From: Planctomycetota bacterium | Lineage (GTDB): Bacteria; Planctomycetota; UBA1135; GCA-002686595 | Assembly: GCA_002686945.1 (NCBI GenBank) | Contig: NYYZ01000053.1 | Coordinates: forward strand, 1-64,000 | Direction: 5' to 3' | DNA: 64,000 nt | In this document: positions 50,263 to 61,700 of the stretch, piece after piece | How the letters are laid out: the number at the start of each line of letters is the position of its first letter | How positions within the stretch are numbered: the first letter of the stretch is position 1 | Made by a program: the position numbers and the translations under genes | The notes under the pieces: model-generated | What the model was told of the DNA's origin: nothing | Seen by the model: only the letters and a program-made list of their open reading frames with translations | Database searches by the model: none

Positions 50263-52542
50263 CTAGGGCGCCAGCACCGTACGCAGGAGATCTCGTGCAC
50301 GCTCTCCGCCCAGCCCACGGCCAAGCAGGTCCCGCTCTTCGCTGGTGAGCTTCCACACCAAGAGACCCGCTCCATGAACGCGAACGCCGTGGCCGAGGGC
50401 TTCCAGAAGTTGAGCCTGGCGCTCGGCGTTTGCGGGATTCCCACCAACTGGAGCCCCGCCATCCGCACCAGGCCCGCGAGCGGCGTGGAGGGTCGCCCTG
50501 AAACCGGAGGGGGCAATCCAAAGGGGCAAGCCCAGTTCCTCTGCTCTCTGGTCCGCCAAAGAAAGGTGCTCTACAAACAACTCCTTCAACCGCCAGAGGG
50601 GGATCTGGCCCTGGTCAGTGCCCTCGAATACTGGAAAGAGACCGCCAGCCAGGGCATCAACCTCAGACCAAAGGTCAACCGCGTCGAAGCGACGTACATC
50701 TTCGGTGGCCAGCACAACCCCTCCCTTGAAGGACGCCCGCGCGGCGCTGATCGCCCGGGTCCAACCAGCTCGCTTGACGCGCTGAGCCTCGAGCAGCCAC
50801 TCGTCCGGTTCGGAGTCCTCCTCATGCAGACGGGTCACGATGGACTGTCCCAGGTCATACCCGATGGAAACAACCTGCGCCCCGGACGCCTCGGCCATGA
50901 GGGCCGCATGGGTTGTGCTGGCAGCAAGTTGGTCATACAGGCCCTTGCGCTGCTCGTCGAACACTCTTACCAGGCGCGAAGAAGGCACCCCCGAATGAGA
51001 CGCAAGAACTGTAGGCCAAAGTTGAACCTCAAGCCCCAGAGCCCGCGCCTGAGCGCTGGCCGCAAGCCAACTCGCATCGCCAAGAACACTGCCGAGGGCT
51101 CGCTGGGGTTGCCAGGCTCGCCCCTGCCCGGGGTCGGGATCAAAGCAGAGGTCATAGGCCAAAGCGATCGTTGTAGCGCCAGCGGCGAACAGATTCTCCA
51201 GGGCAGCCCGGCCTGCACTGGATCCTGGATCACCATCGGCGCGCAGAAATGCTCCGCGAGGGGTGGCATGGAACTCAATGCTCGCAGGCTCCCCTCCTTG
51301 CATGCCTGCCAGGTGCTCGCCAAACTCCACGAGAGAAGTCTCGGGATCGCAGTCCCGAAGGCGACACCACTCGATCAACTCCGCGCGCAGGGGCCTCAGA
51401 AGGTAGGGCGAATAGCGACCGGAGGCATCATTTGTGATCAACTCCTCTAGGGCCGGACGTTCAGGGTGATTGGCCAGGAGCCCAAGGCGCTCTGACTGAT
51501 GCAGGCCTGCGCACCAGGCACTCGCGGCGTCGAGCCACCAAGCCGGACTGGCTGGCTGGTTTGCAAAGAGCACGGCCCAGGCGAGGTTGCGGCCTCCATC
51601 GGTGGGGCTGCCGGGGGGCAAGAGAACCTGCAGCGTGCGAGTGGGTTCATCCGCGTGGGCCAGCTCGGCTGGCCATCCAATGGCTGGAACGCTGCTCGAA
51701 GCGTGGATTCTCCAAGCACCGCCGGGCTCGCCGGTGATCGATGCAGCCCGCTCGAGTGCCGCGGCGCAGTCCAACCCGTAATCATTGATCTCGGCGTGGC
51801 TTACCCCAGGTTCGCTGGTACCGGTCAGGTTTGGAGCTAATTGCCCATGATCGACCAGCCCATTGCCCGAGTAGCTGAGGTCACCATGAACAGAGCCCAC
51901 TCCATCAGAACCAGACCCCGGTAAGGTGCCCCGGTCCACAATAGTCCACTCATTCCCACCCCTCTCCAAGTCAAGACGCAACCAGGGTCGGCCCCGAAGG
52001 AAGACCAGTCCTTCTCGCCTCCAGCCAGGGCGCAAGTTGGGAAGCGCGGACAAGATGCGCTTGGGATTCGTTCCAGCGACCACGGTCAAAGGAAGGTGAT
52101 CCCGGAGTGGATCGATGCACACCAAGACCAGGCAGCAATCTGCGGCAGAAGCCACGTGGGGACCTAGATGGAGCTGTCCGTCTTCTTCGCGAACGGCACC
52201 GGCGGGGGGCAAAGTCGCGAGTTCTCCTGCAGAAAAATCACAGAGCAGCATGCGCCCGGCGTGGGAGCGAGCAGGTTGGATGGCCTCGCCATATGAAGTC
52301 GATTCCCTGGTGGCGTCTGCCCCTCCCCCAATCCAGCGCACATCGAGGCCTCCGGCATAGGAACCCCATCGCGCGAACTGTGCCTGTGCCGCGGGAGAGG
52401 CGAATTCTGGCCCTTCCACATCGAGCGCCCCTGCGCGATAGAGATTCTGCCCGAGCGCCAACGATCCAGTCTCTCGCACATCCAGCCGCCTGTCACAGGC
52501 GGCGAGGAGCAACAAGGACAAGACCCATGAATGACGCAGCAC
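50263..52542 (-). CDS. Large lipoprotein with GH113-like TIM-barrel end
   Basis: The product has 759 residues with a GTG start. The lipobox LLAAC (Cys16) is clear. The first 420 residues match nothing I recognise. From about 440 the order of motifs recalls the GH113/GTA barrel: GATTIALAYDLCF, QARALGLEVQLWPTVLASHSG, VVSIGYDLGQSIV, and PLWIAPSGFRATLH. In that family the fourth and eighth strands carry catalytic Glu (GTEL and TEVGY); here they read GYDLG and APSGF. It is therefore probably inactive or uses other residues. It converges on the GT39-like gene. Confidence 0.65.
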   Translation of the reverse strand: MLRHSWVLSLLLLAACDRRLDVRETGSLALGQNLYRAGALDVEGPEFASPAAQAQFARWGSYAGGLDVRWIGGGADATRESTSYGEAIQPARSHAGRMLLCDFSAGELATLPPAGAVREEDGQLHLGPHVASAADCCLVLVCIDPLRDHLPLTVVAGTNPKRILSALPNLRPGWRREGLVFLRGRPWLRLDLERGGNEWTIVDRGTLPGSGSDGVGSVHGDLSYSGNGLVDHGQLAPNLTGTSEPGVSHAEINDYGLDCAAALERAASITGEPGGAWRIHASSSVPAIGWPAELAHADEPTRTLQVLLPPGSPTDGGRNLAWAVLFANQPASPAWWLDAASAWCAGLHQSERLGLLANHPERPALEELITNDASGRYSPYLLRPLRAELIEWCRLRDCDPETSLVEFGEHLAGMQGGEPASIEFHATPRGAFLRADGDPGSSAGRAALENLFAAGATTIALAYDLCFDPDPGQGRAWQPQRALGSVLGDASWLAASAQARALGLEVQLWPTVLASHSGVPSSRLVRVFDEQRKGLYDQLAASTTHAALMAEASGAQVVSIGYDLGQSIVTRLHEEDSEPDEWLLEAQRVKRAGWTRAISAARASFKGGVVLATEDVRRFDAVDLWSEVDALAGGLFPVFEGTDQGQIPLWRLKELFVEHLSLADQRAEELGLPLWIAPSGFRATLHAARGPGADGGAPVGGNPANAERQAQLLEALGHGVRVHGAGLLVWKLTSEERDLLGRGLGGERARDLLRTVLAP

Positions 52543-52660
52543 GGGGGCAGCCTAACGAGAGGACCTCGCGGAAACCCTATCCCAGTCCCAGGATCCGATG
52601 GGCAGAAGCAACGATCAGGAGGCCCAGGATGAGGGCAGCGGTCGCGATCATCGCTCAGCC

Positions 52661-53710
52661 TCAGGAATCGAGGGTGCGCAGGCCCGACAGGTCGGGGCAG
52701 GTCGGGTCGTCTCCCCACACCCTCCGCGTCTTCGCATCGATGCGAGCAACCTGCTTCGAATCCAGGTGCTGCTCCCAATCCCGGATCGTTCCCGCGCGGA
52801 AGAAGGTGGACGGGTCGAAGTGGAAGCTGCCAGGGCGCTTCGTGATCGACCGCTTCATGGTCTGGAACTCCGTGCTCGCAGCGATCTTCGCGCAACGCTC
52901 GGGGGAAAGGCGAACTCCAGGGCGAAGGAAGGAGACCAACGCCTCGACCGACTCGACCTTGCGCTCTACGAGATCCTCATAACGCAGAACGAGGACCTGA
53001 TCGGGGGCGATGCGCGCATCGCCCCTGCGCAGCCAACCCTGGACGTGTTTGTGGTAGTCCCCGAAATAGAGGTCGCCAGAGACAAACCGCTCTATGAACG
53101 TGGAAAGGTCAAGGTCTTCCGGCACCTGCAAGAGCGGGTGACGCTTGTAGAAGAAGTACTGGGAAACCGCGGCGCCGCGCGGATCGCGTAACACTACGAC
53201 GAACTTTGAACCCTTGTGGACACGACGCACGGGCAGGTCCTCGACCGAACTGTGAACATACCAAAGGCGCTCCCGGCCCTTGGTCGCACGGCAGAACTGC
53301 TCGAAGCGCGCGTAGCCCTCCTGGGAGACCATCACCTCGGGCCACGGAACGCTGTGGTGGCCGATGTCTCCGCTGGCCAGAGGGTTGTCCTCGGGGTAAT
53401 CACCCAGGGCACGCAACACCTCCACAACGAACTTCTTGGTCAAGTGCGTCCCGACTTTCTGGTGGGTACAAACGAACAAATCGTGCTCGTCGGTGTCCCA
53501 GGTGTTCTGAAGGGCATCGACCGCCTCGGGCGCGATGAAGGGCGGAAGCATCGTCCCGGCGTGCCTATGATGCAGGTAACCGCCCTCTGACAGAGTGCGG
53601 GGGGCGCCCACGGTACGCATCGCCGCACGTTGGGGCTGCCGCACGCCTTGAGCAATTGAGCTGCGAGGAGATTCGTCGGGAAAGGGGGAAGAGCTATTGG
53701 CCAGGGGCAT
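52661..53710 (-). CDS. Sulfotransferase family protein
   Basis: The product has 349 residues from the ATG at 53708-53710, with AAGG seven bases before it. The 5'-phosphosulfate loop is CTHQKVGTHLTKKF at 81-94 and the 3'-phosphate segment is FVVVLRDPRGAAVSQYFF, with Arg175 and Ser183. RYEDLVERKVESVEALVSFL and the C-terminal RAGTIRDWEQHL complete the sulfotransferase type 1 pattern. It would move sulfate from PAPS to a carbohydrate or small hydroxyl acceptor. A 40-bp element shared with the next gene lies 55 bp upstream. Confidence 0.9.
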   Translation of the reverse strand: MPLANSSSPFPDESPRSSIAQGVRQPQRAAMRTVGAPRTLSEGGYLHHRHAGTMLPPFIAPEAVDALQNTWDTDEHDLFVCTHQKVGTHLTKKFVVEVLRALGDYPEDNPLASGDIGHHSVPWPEVMVSQEGYARFEQFCRATKGRERLWYVHSSVEDLPVRRVHKGSKFVVVLRDPRGAAVSQYFFYKRHPLLQVPEDLDLSTFIERFVSGDLYFGDYHKHVQGWLRRGDARIAPDQVLVLRYEDLVERKVESVEALVSFLRPGVRLSPERCAKIAASTEFQTMKRSITKRPGSFHFDPSTFFRAGTIRDWEQHLDSKQVARIDAKTRRVWGDDPTCPDLSGLRTLDS

Positions 53711-53764
53711 TTTGGACCTTGGGGATGGTGGAAATTGGGGTTCCCCTATTCCTGCGCTCTAGGG

Positions 53765-53804
53765 CCCCGTTCGGACAGAAATCCACCAATTACCCGGGCG
53801 GCTG
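53765..53804 (-). repeat. 40-bp direct repeat, copy 1, upstream of sulfotransferase gene
   Basis: This copy is identical to 55455-55494 except at 53799 (c against a). Identity ends sharply at both edges. Relative to the minus-strand gene, its near edge is 54 bp before the start codon. Contains cccggg and the AT-rich core ccaatta. Confidence 0.95.
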
Positions 53805-53901
53805 GTCCTTGAGGTCCGTCCATGATGCCCTGACGCTGCTCACCACAGCCGGGTTCGCCAGGGCAGGCGGACCTCGTCCCGCCCTGAAGACGCGGGTCAC
53901 T

Positions 53902-55395
53902 TCAGCGCGCCTTCTTCCCCGTCATCACCAGCCCCTCGAGCGGGATGGACAGGATGAACGCAGTGACCGTGGTCGCGAGCAGGCGCGCGTCAGCGCCGTA
54001 GCCGGAGTTGTCGCGATTGGGCTGGTAGGCGAAGGTGCCGTCGGCGCACTCGGCCAGGAGGAACCACCAGCGGTTGGCCCGCATAACGGTCCCGAAGGCC
54101 CTGCGGTCGATCGAGGCGCCAAGGGCGCCATAGGCCATGCCCATCAGGGGTGAGGCGTGCGTATCCGGAAAGCTATTGGGGTGCTCGGCCATGATGGTCG
54201 CGTGCAGGCGGGCGAGCTTCTTGTGCTCCCGGTGAGGGCTCATCCAATGGGCGATAGCCGAGGCCCCCGTGCGGCCCATGTCGGCCCAACTCTGCTCGCC
54301 TGCTACCGAATCGCCGTACCACAGATAGCCGTTCCTGGCGGTGCCGCGCTCGAGGAACGCATAGGCCGCACGGTGACGGGCCTCGTCCACGTCGATGCCG
54401 CACCTGTCCATTAGGGCGAAGGCCAGCGCACCCTGAGCTGTGATCATGGCAATGGGCCCGTAGCCCTCGAAGCCGGGGTTGTGTCCCCAGCCGCCGTACT
54501 GCTGCTCAGCGTTCTTGGGATAAGAGGCGGGATGCGACTCACGCACCTTGGGATTAACCTGAGAGAGGTCGAGGTACTGGGTCGTGCAGAGAAACTCGTA
54601 GACTTCCTGCAACTCGTCCAGGACCCAACGATCCCGCGTCTCCAGATACCACTCGCTCATCACGATTGCCGCGGCCATGTACTTCCAGTTGACAAGCCCC
54701 GAGGTGTCCTCGGTTGACGTGTTGCGTGCGTGGAAACGCGCGCTGCGCTCCACTTCATCCCGATACTCACGCTTGCCGCTGGCGAGCAGGGCGATGGGCG
54801 CGAAAGTGTTGTGCACGGGATTGCCCCAGGATCCATCGTCTCGCTGCAGTTCAGCGATGTGCGACCAGAGGTGCTCGCGCACCGCTTTGGTCCGCACGCA
54901 GTCGAAGGGGAACGACTTCGAGTAAGGCTTCACTCGCGGAGGGAGCTTCAGCTTGACATCGACGCGCTTCCCGTCCCGCCGCAGCTGAAGCCGCAGTTCG
55001 CGTTTCTTCGAGTCGATCGCGCGCTCAAGTGCAACGGTAAAGTCGGCGATGGGTCCCACCGACCCGAAGACCTTCATGCCATAGCCGTTCTGGTGCGGAG
55101 TGCGGAACTCAAGGCCTCGGGCACCGACGAGGTGATCTCCGACGCGGACCTTCCTGTGCGCAGGCGTCCCCTCGAACACGTGCCCAACGATCAGGTGCGT
55201 GGGCTGTTCTTCCACGAGACGCACGCGGATGCCTGTAATCCCCAGGTTGTAGAGCCAACCCTCCACCTCCGCGTCGGGCCCCGACCGGGCTTGCTGCTTC
55301 CACGGCCGCCCGTCGGGGGAGTAGTGGACCTGGGCGCTTGCGGGGAGTGCTGTGCCCACGAGCAGGACGAGACTCATAGTGAGGTGGTGAATCAT
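53902..55395 (-). CDS. Secreted PDZ-like plus alpha/alpha-barrel protein (DUF6288-like)
   Basis: The product has 497 residues from the ATG at 55393-55395, giving a signal peptide (LTMSLVLLVGTALPASAQ). Residues 60-150 look like a PDZ domain (LIVGHVFEGTPAHRKVRVGDHLVG). Residues 180-480 are helical repeats of the prenyltransferase/terpene-cyclase-like type (HIAELQRDDGSWG, GYGPIAMITAQGALAFALMD, ADMGRTGASAIAHW). This combination is that of DUF6288 proteins. No enzyme site is evident. A 40-bp element shared with the sulfotransferase gene lies 59 bp upstream. Confidence 0.8.
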   Translation of the reverse strand: MIHHLTMSLVLLVGTALPASAQVHYSPDGRPWKQQARSGPDAEVEGWLYNLGITGIRVRLVEEQPTHLIVGHVFEGTPAHRKVRVGDHLVGARGLEFRTPHQNGYGMKVFGSVGPIADFTVALERAIDSKKRELRLQLRRDGKRVDVKLKLPPRVKPYSKSFPFDCVRTKAVREHLWSHIAELQRDDGSWGNPVHNTFAPIALLASGKREYRDEVERSARFHARNTSTEDTSGLVNWKYMAAAIVMSEWYLETRDRWVLDELQEVYEFLCTTQYLDLSQVNPKVRESHPASYPKNAEQQYGGWGHNPGFEGYGPIAMITAQGALAFALMDRCGIDVDEARHRAAYAFLERGTARNGYLWYGDSVAGEQSWADMGRTGASAIAHWMSPHREHKKLARLHATIMAEHPNSFPDTHASPLMGMAYGALGASIDRRAFGTVMRANRWWFLLAECADGTFAYQPNRDNSGYGADARLLATTVTAFILSIPLEGLVMTGKKAR

Positions 55396-55797
55396 GAATT
55401 CGGCTGTCGGGGACTCGGTCACGCCACCCTAACCACCATGATGCTCAGTGGTTTCCCCGTTCGGACAGAAATCCACCAATTACCCGGGAGGCTGCTGGCT
55501 CTGACAATCGAATCAGGTGCGATCAAGAGATGTGTCAGAGCCCTCCCCCAATCCAACCCTGGAGTTCAAACTCCCAAAGGGCCCAACGTCTGCAGGCGGA
55601 GCGAGCAGGGCCCCTCAAAGAAATAGGAGCGAGAGCGCCTCCAGCCAGACCCTCTCCAGCCCTCCCCCAGGCCAGTCGTCATTCCAGTTGGACCCTTCCA
55701 CCTGCAATCCTGGCACAAATTCCAAACCAAGCCCCCCGCCCGCCGTTCCACTGGGAAGTGGAGCTGCCTGGCCTCCTGCCCGGACCTCCCGCCCGCC
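55396..55797. other. 402-bp intergenic region with copy 2 of the 40-bp element
   Basis: It separates the minus-strand DUF6288-like gene and the plus-strand A2M gene, so it must carry both promoters. The 40-bp repeat lies at 55455-55494. Short plus-strand frames at 55517-55856 run into the A2M gene out of frame and have no coding character. The rest is C-rich and shows no RNA fold. Confidence 0.6.
55455..55494 (-). repeat. 40-bp direct repeat, copy 2, upstream of DUF6288-like gene
   Basis: It matches 53765-53804 at 39 of 40 positions. Its near edge is 59 bp before the minus-strand start codon, almost the same distance as for copy 1, which suggests a shared promoter or operator. Confidence 0.95.
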
Positions 55798-58700
55798 ATG
55801 AGAATTCTTGTCCAAACTGCCCTGGCCACCCTCGGCCTGTCCCTTCTCATCTATAGCGCTGCCACTCAGGAGCCAGAACCCTTCAAGGGCCCTGACGATG
55901 CACTTCCGGGAGTTCCAGCTCTGGTACGCGATGCCCTTCTCCAGGGAAGGACGGCGGATGCATTGGAGGCCCTGGAGCATCTGGATGATCTGCAGCCAGA
56001 GAGCAAGGACTTCTGGGCCCTGCTACGAATCACTGCCTTGACCGAGGGGAAAGACCTGACCCAGGCAGTAGCTCTGGCCGAGACCTTTGAAACGGAACAC
56101 AAGGAGAGCCCATGGTTGGCCAAAGTTCGCTTCCGTCGAGCGGAGAACCTGCGCCAACTACGCCGCTTTGAAGAAGCCGAGCGAATTTTCGAAGCAGCCG
56201 CCCAAGCCCTGCGCAGTCCAGAGCGACAAGGCCGTCTGGCCCAGGTCTATCTGGTGCACGCGATTCGCATGGCGGCGGATCGCCAGCCAAACGAACCGGA
56301 TCAAGGGGAGCAAGATCTCAACGGCGCCAGGGAGCTCTTTGGGCGCGTACTTGACTTGGACGCACCCTTGTCCGCGGTGGAGCTGGCTCTGTTTGAACGC
56401 GCGGTATGCAGTGAGAAACTCTCAAAGCATCAACAAGCGGTAAGTGACTGGAAGACTTATCTAGATCGAAAGGGGCTTGGTCGCAGGCAAGAAGCACGGC
56501 TGCGCAAGGGGCTCGCCGAGCTGGAAAAGGGAAGTGCGGGAGATGCCCTGCGAACTCTAGAGGACCTTGTTCAGGACATAACAACCGAAGCGGGGGATGG
56601 TGCCCAGGGCAATGACCAGGTAGACGCGACCAAGGAACGCCTCTCCCGTGCGCGCTTTGCGATTGCACAGACTTGGGCCAAACGGGGGATGCGCGACATG
56701 GCACGGGCCGCCTACGGACGCTTCCTTGAAGCTCACCCCGAAAACGAAAAGGCATTCCAGGCCGCCTTCAACATCGCGACCCTGCACAGGGAAGAGAGCC
56801 ATCACGCAGACGCCCGGGACGCCTATGAGGCCTTCCGCAAGCGCCCGCGGCTATCTCCCGACCACAAAGCCAGTGTCCTCCAAACGGAAGAGTCCCTGCA
56901 TCAGGAGGCACTCTTCTTGGAAGCCGGAATGCGTACCGCCCTCGATGATCACGACGGGGCGCGTGAACTCTTTGCGGAATACACGCGGCGCTATGCCTCG
57001 GGTCCGCGCTGGTCAGATGCCCAGCGGGGCATAGTCGACAGCGTCTGGGCCAAAGGCAGTTCCGCCGTGGCCAAGGGTGAGTACGACGCAGCGCGGAGCA
57101 CCTGGGCCGAGTTCCTCTCGGGCTGGCCATTGGATGCACGAGTACCCACAGTCCATCTGGCGCTGGCGGGACTCTTTGACAAGGAAGCAAGAGAAGCGAA
57201 AAAAGCTGGGGAGGAATTCAAGCCCCTCTTGCTGCAAGCGGTGGAAGCATGGCGCACAGTGGCGCGCCGGCATCCTGGTTCCAATCAGGCTTCCCAGGCA
57301 TTATTCCAGCTGGCAGATACCCTGGAATACCGCTTGGAGGATGTTGGCGCGGCGGTGGAGGCCTATCGCGCTTGCAACTTTGGGTCGTACGCCGGGCGCG
57401 CCCAGGCTCGACTTGCAGCCATGACCAGTCCGCGCCTGAACTTGGAGACCGAGCGCACCTGGCGCAGTAATGAGACCGCACGGGTCAAGGTGCGCACGCG
57501 CAACTTGGAAGAACTCAAAGTGCATGTGCACGCCCTCGACCTGGAAGCATACTTTCGCAAACACCTCAGCCACCAACGCATCGAGGACCTGGACCTGGAT
57601 CTGATCGCTCCAGATGAGTCCTTCGAACTCAAGCTCAAGGACTACAAGCAATTCGCACCCCTGACCCAGGAAATCGAAATCGATGTGCAGGGGCCGGGAG
57701 TCTGGGCCATCGTGGTGCAATCCGGCGACCAGCGCGCGGCCACCCTCTTGATCCGCAGCGACATCGAGGTACTGGTCAAGAGCTCTCGTCGGGAAGCCTT
57801 TGTCTTCGCTCAAGACATGCTGACAGACAAAGCCGCCTCGGGAGTCAAGGTTCTATTGGCCCTGCCCGGCCAGGGAGAGGGCGGTGCCGCCCTGCTTCGC
57901 GAACTCAGAACCGGTCCGGACGGTACAGCGCGTGTAGCCCTCGATGAACTGCAAACCACCGGTGAAGTACAGATGTTCGCCGCAAGAGCTGGGCATGTAG
58001 CTTCGGACGGGTTGAGTCTACAGGGCTTGCGATTGTCAGCTGGCCTGACTCCACGCATGGTGCTCTTCACGGATCGCGGAGGTTATCGGGTGGGTGAAAC
58101 GGTCAACTGGAGAGCCATCGTGCGTGATGTCGACGACGGCAGTTACACATTCAATGAAGGGGAAGAAGTGCGCGTGGAGATGATCGATCCCGCCGGTCGA
58201 CGCATGCGCCGTGCCGATCTGCCCCTCGGCCCCTTCGGCACCATCGCCGGTGCTTTTGCACTCCCCCAGGGTGCAAGCTTGGGAAACTGGATGCTGCGCG
58301 GAACCACACGCAAAGGCATGCCCTTCCAAACCAGATTCGAAGTCGCGCGGTTTGAACTGCGCAAAGTCGAGTTGTTGGTCAAGGCAGACCGGACAGTGGT
58401 CTACCGGGGCGACAATGTCACCTTGACGGCACAGGCAAACTGGTACTACGGCCAGCCTGTTGCCGGGCGGGAAGTAGTCTTCCGCCTACCTGACGGACGG
58501 GAGCATCGCGCACGAACTGATCAGGAGGGCGAGGCCAAAGTCACTTACTCGACCCGTGATCACGCCAACGAGGGACAGCTGACTTTTGCGGCCAGCATCC
58601 CAAGCGAAGGAGTCGACGCAAGCAGCGCAGTCTATCTTGCAATCCGCGCTTTCCGCCTTGAGCTGGAGGTACCCCAGCACACTCGCCTCGCCGGCGAACC

Positions 58701-61700
58701 GGTGACCATAGGAATCAAGGCCACAGATCCCGCTGGGGATCCCGTGGAAACAGAAGTACACCTCTTGGCGCTTTGGCAAGCTCCGAAAGGCTCCCCTCTC
58801 TGGACCTCCGCAGAAGAAACCAGCGCCGAAATCACCCTGACCACTGACCCCAAGGGACTCGGCTCATGGGTCCTCGATCCCGAGCGCGGCGGAAGCTACA
58901 CCATACGCGCCCTGGCCACTGATCGCTTTGGCAACCCCATCAGCGACGAGGAAAATTTCTATGCCTCCGGAGACAACGACCCAGTACGTCTGCGCATCCT
59001 GACCGATCAAACCAAGTTCAACCAGGGGGACAATGTTGCCCTGAAGGTGATCAATCGCACCCCCAAGAACCTGGCTTTGGTGACTTTTGAAGGAGAGACG
59101 ATCCTGGAGCATCGCCTGGTGCGCTTCAACGAAGAGAAGAGTGAACTGAAGTTCGAAACCAGTGATGCCCACTTCCCCAATGTGCAAGTCGCGATCTGCA
59201 TGATGGAGCAGGGTGAATTGCACGAAGCCCATGTGGAACTCAACATCGACCGCAAGCTGAACATCAGCTTGACACCGGCCAAGGATGTTGTCGCCCCGGG
59301 CGAAGAGGCTGTGATCGGGATTCTCGTCACTGACCAACTGGGCAACCCGGCCCAAGCAGAGGTGTCCCTGGCGGTGGTGGACGCTGCACTCTTGCAACTC
59401 TTCCCCGACCGAACCCCAGACCTGCAGCGTACCTTCCAAGCCGCAGCCCATCGACATGCGGGCCTCAAGACCACCAGTTCTTGCGCCTTCAGCTACCGCG
59501 GCCGCACCCAGACCATAGCAAGCGAGATACTGCGGGAAGAAACCAGGCGCCAGGCCCTGGGTCAATGGCAAGAAGACCAAGGCCGCCTATTCGATTCCCT
59601 CGATGCCCTTGGGTATGTACGCGGATTGGATTCGGCAATAGAACCACAGAGCGGCACTCAAACCCTGAGCGACAAGCGAAAGAGGCGCAGTATGAACGAG
59701 AGAGCGCGATCGCCCGAGTCAGAATCCTCTGTTGAAGAGGACTTTGATGCCATGACGTTCAACGACGTCATCGGCATAGGCGGCGGTGCCGGAGGGAAGT
59801 ACGGCGGACGCTTCGGAGGACGTAGCAAATCGCTATCTGCGGGAGGCAGGGCCCGACAGGCCAAGGCTGAAAACGAGGGAGACACGCTCTTCTGGTCACC
59901 CTCCGTTATCAGCGACCGAGAAGGTCGTGCCCAAGTGCGCTTCAAGATGCCCGAGCGCTCCACGCGCTGGGAGTTGATCGCCCGGGGCGTGACCGCCGGC
60001 ACCCTGGTGGGCGGCGCCAAGGGCAAACTCACCAGCCGAGCTGAATTCCAGTTGGAACTGCTCTTCCCCGGCGAGTTGGTGGAAGGAGACGCACCCAATC
60101 CCTCCGTGCGCATCCATGATCTGGTTGGTCTTGACACGGAATGCAGACTGACCATGACCGTAGAAACCAGCGAAGGGACCTTCAGTCGAACGAGCACCGT
60201 GACTCTGCCCAAGAGCGCAGCGGTGACCGAGGTCGAGTTCGGTCTCTTTGATCCCCTGCCAGAGGGAGCCCTTGCGCTCAAGGTCTCAGCCAACCTTGCG
60301 AACACCGATGAGAACCCCGAAGGAATCACCAAAAACGCTTTGGTGCGTCCCTATGGTTTGGCCTTCACCACCAGCGTCGGTGGCGTACTCGATGAGAACA
60401 CAACCACTTTCCTCGAGTTGCCCAGCGGCCGCAAGTACGGCGCACGCACACTGCAACTGGAAATCGGCGCAGGGATCGATCGCCTCCTGATTGACGAGGC
60501 TCTCGACCGCGGTCCGATCTGGCGTTGCGCTGTGTACCAAGACGCGAGCACACCCGGGTACATTGCCAGCGAGTTGTTAGGGGTTACCTGGGTGCTTCAT
60601 GCCCTGGAACAGACCGGAACAGCTGGACCCACAGACTTGACCGAACTACGAGACCGCGCAATCGGTCTGGTGGCAGCCCTGACTTCTGCCCAGGACAAGG
60701 ATGGGAGTTGGCGCACTGTTTTCCGCCGGATCAACGATCCCGTCCAGAGCGCACGCTGCGTCTGGGCCCTGGCCGAGGCGCGTCAGATTGGGATCTCGGT
60801 CTTGGACCAGACCATGGATCTGGGACTCAAGTATTTGACCAACGCCCATCGTCAGGCCTCCCAGCAGGACGGGGAGACCAAGGCGCTCCTGCAACATGCT
60901 CTGGCTGCCGCAGGCAAGGCGGACTTTGCTGCTCTCAACCGACTGTATCGCGAGCGCGCGAGACTCTCCCCTGCTGCCCTGGTACACACTTCCCTGGCCC
61001 TCTCCGCTCACGGTTCCCTGCCCATGGCGGCTGACCTCTGCAGCCTGATCGAGGTACAGGTAGCAACCGAAAGCACCGGGCATGCTTCCTGGAGCGTGAA
61101 AGGTAACTCCCCCACCAACCTGAACAAGTTGGAGCAAACCGCTCTGGCTGTGCTGGCCCTCAAGGCCGCTCAGCCAGATTCGAGTCTGATCGACGCAGGA
61201 AACCAATGGATGCTCGGCCAACGTCCCTTCGGCAAGGCACGTGGGTTGGTTCTGGGTTGCTTGTTGGACAAGGACCGCAGCGCTCTGGCCATGGGCGAGA
61301 CCATGCGTATCAAGATTCGAATCGCAGGACAGGCAGAACAAACTGTCGAACTGCGCGGTGGAGATCCCGCCCAGATTCTGATTGTAGATCTTGAAAATGT
61401 AGCCGACCGCAGGGTCAGCATCGATATGACGGTGGAAGGCCGAGGCAAGCCTCATTGGGCTGCGGTTCTGGAGGGCTTTACCCGAGACCTCTCCGCCACA
61501 ATGGACGACCATCGCGATCTGGTAATAGCCGAGGAAAGGTTCATGCCCGCAGCGCCGCGGCTGAACGGCAAAGCGCTGCCTACGGGCTTCAGCATCCTGC
61601 GCGACTTCCAGGAACAGTGGATCAACGAGGTCGGACAACTGGCCAGGGGTCAAAGCGCCAACGTGCGCATCCGATGGTGGCGCGATGCCCGTCGTTCGGC

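Noticed and set aside
53765..55494. Transposon or insertion sequence bounded by the 40-bp repeats
   Set aside because: The copies are direct, not inverted, there is no transposase between them, and both sit at promoter distance. A shared regulatory element fits better, although a cassette is not excluded.
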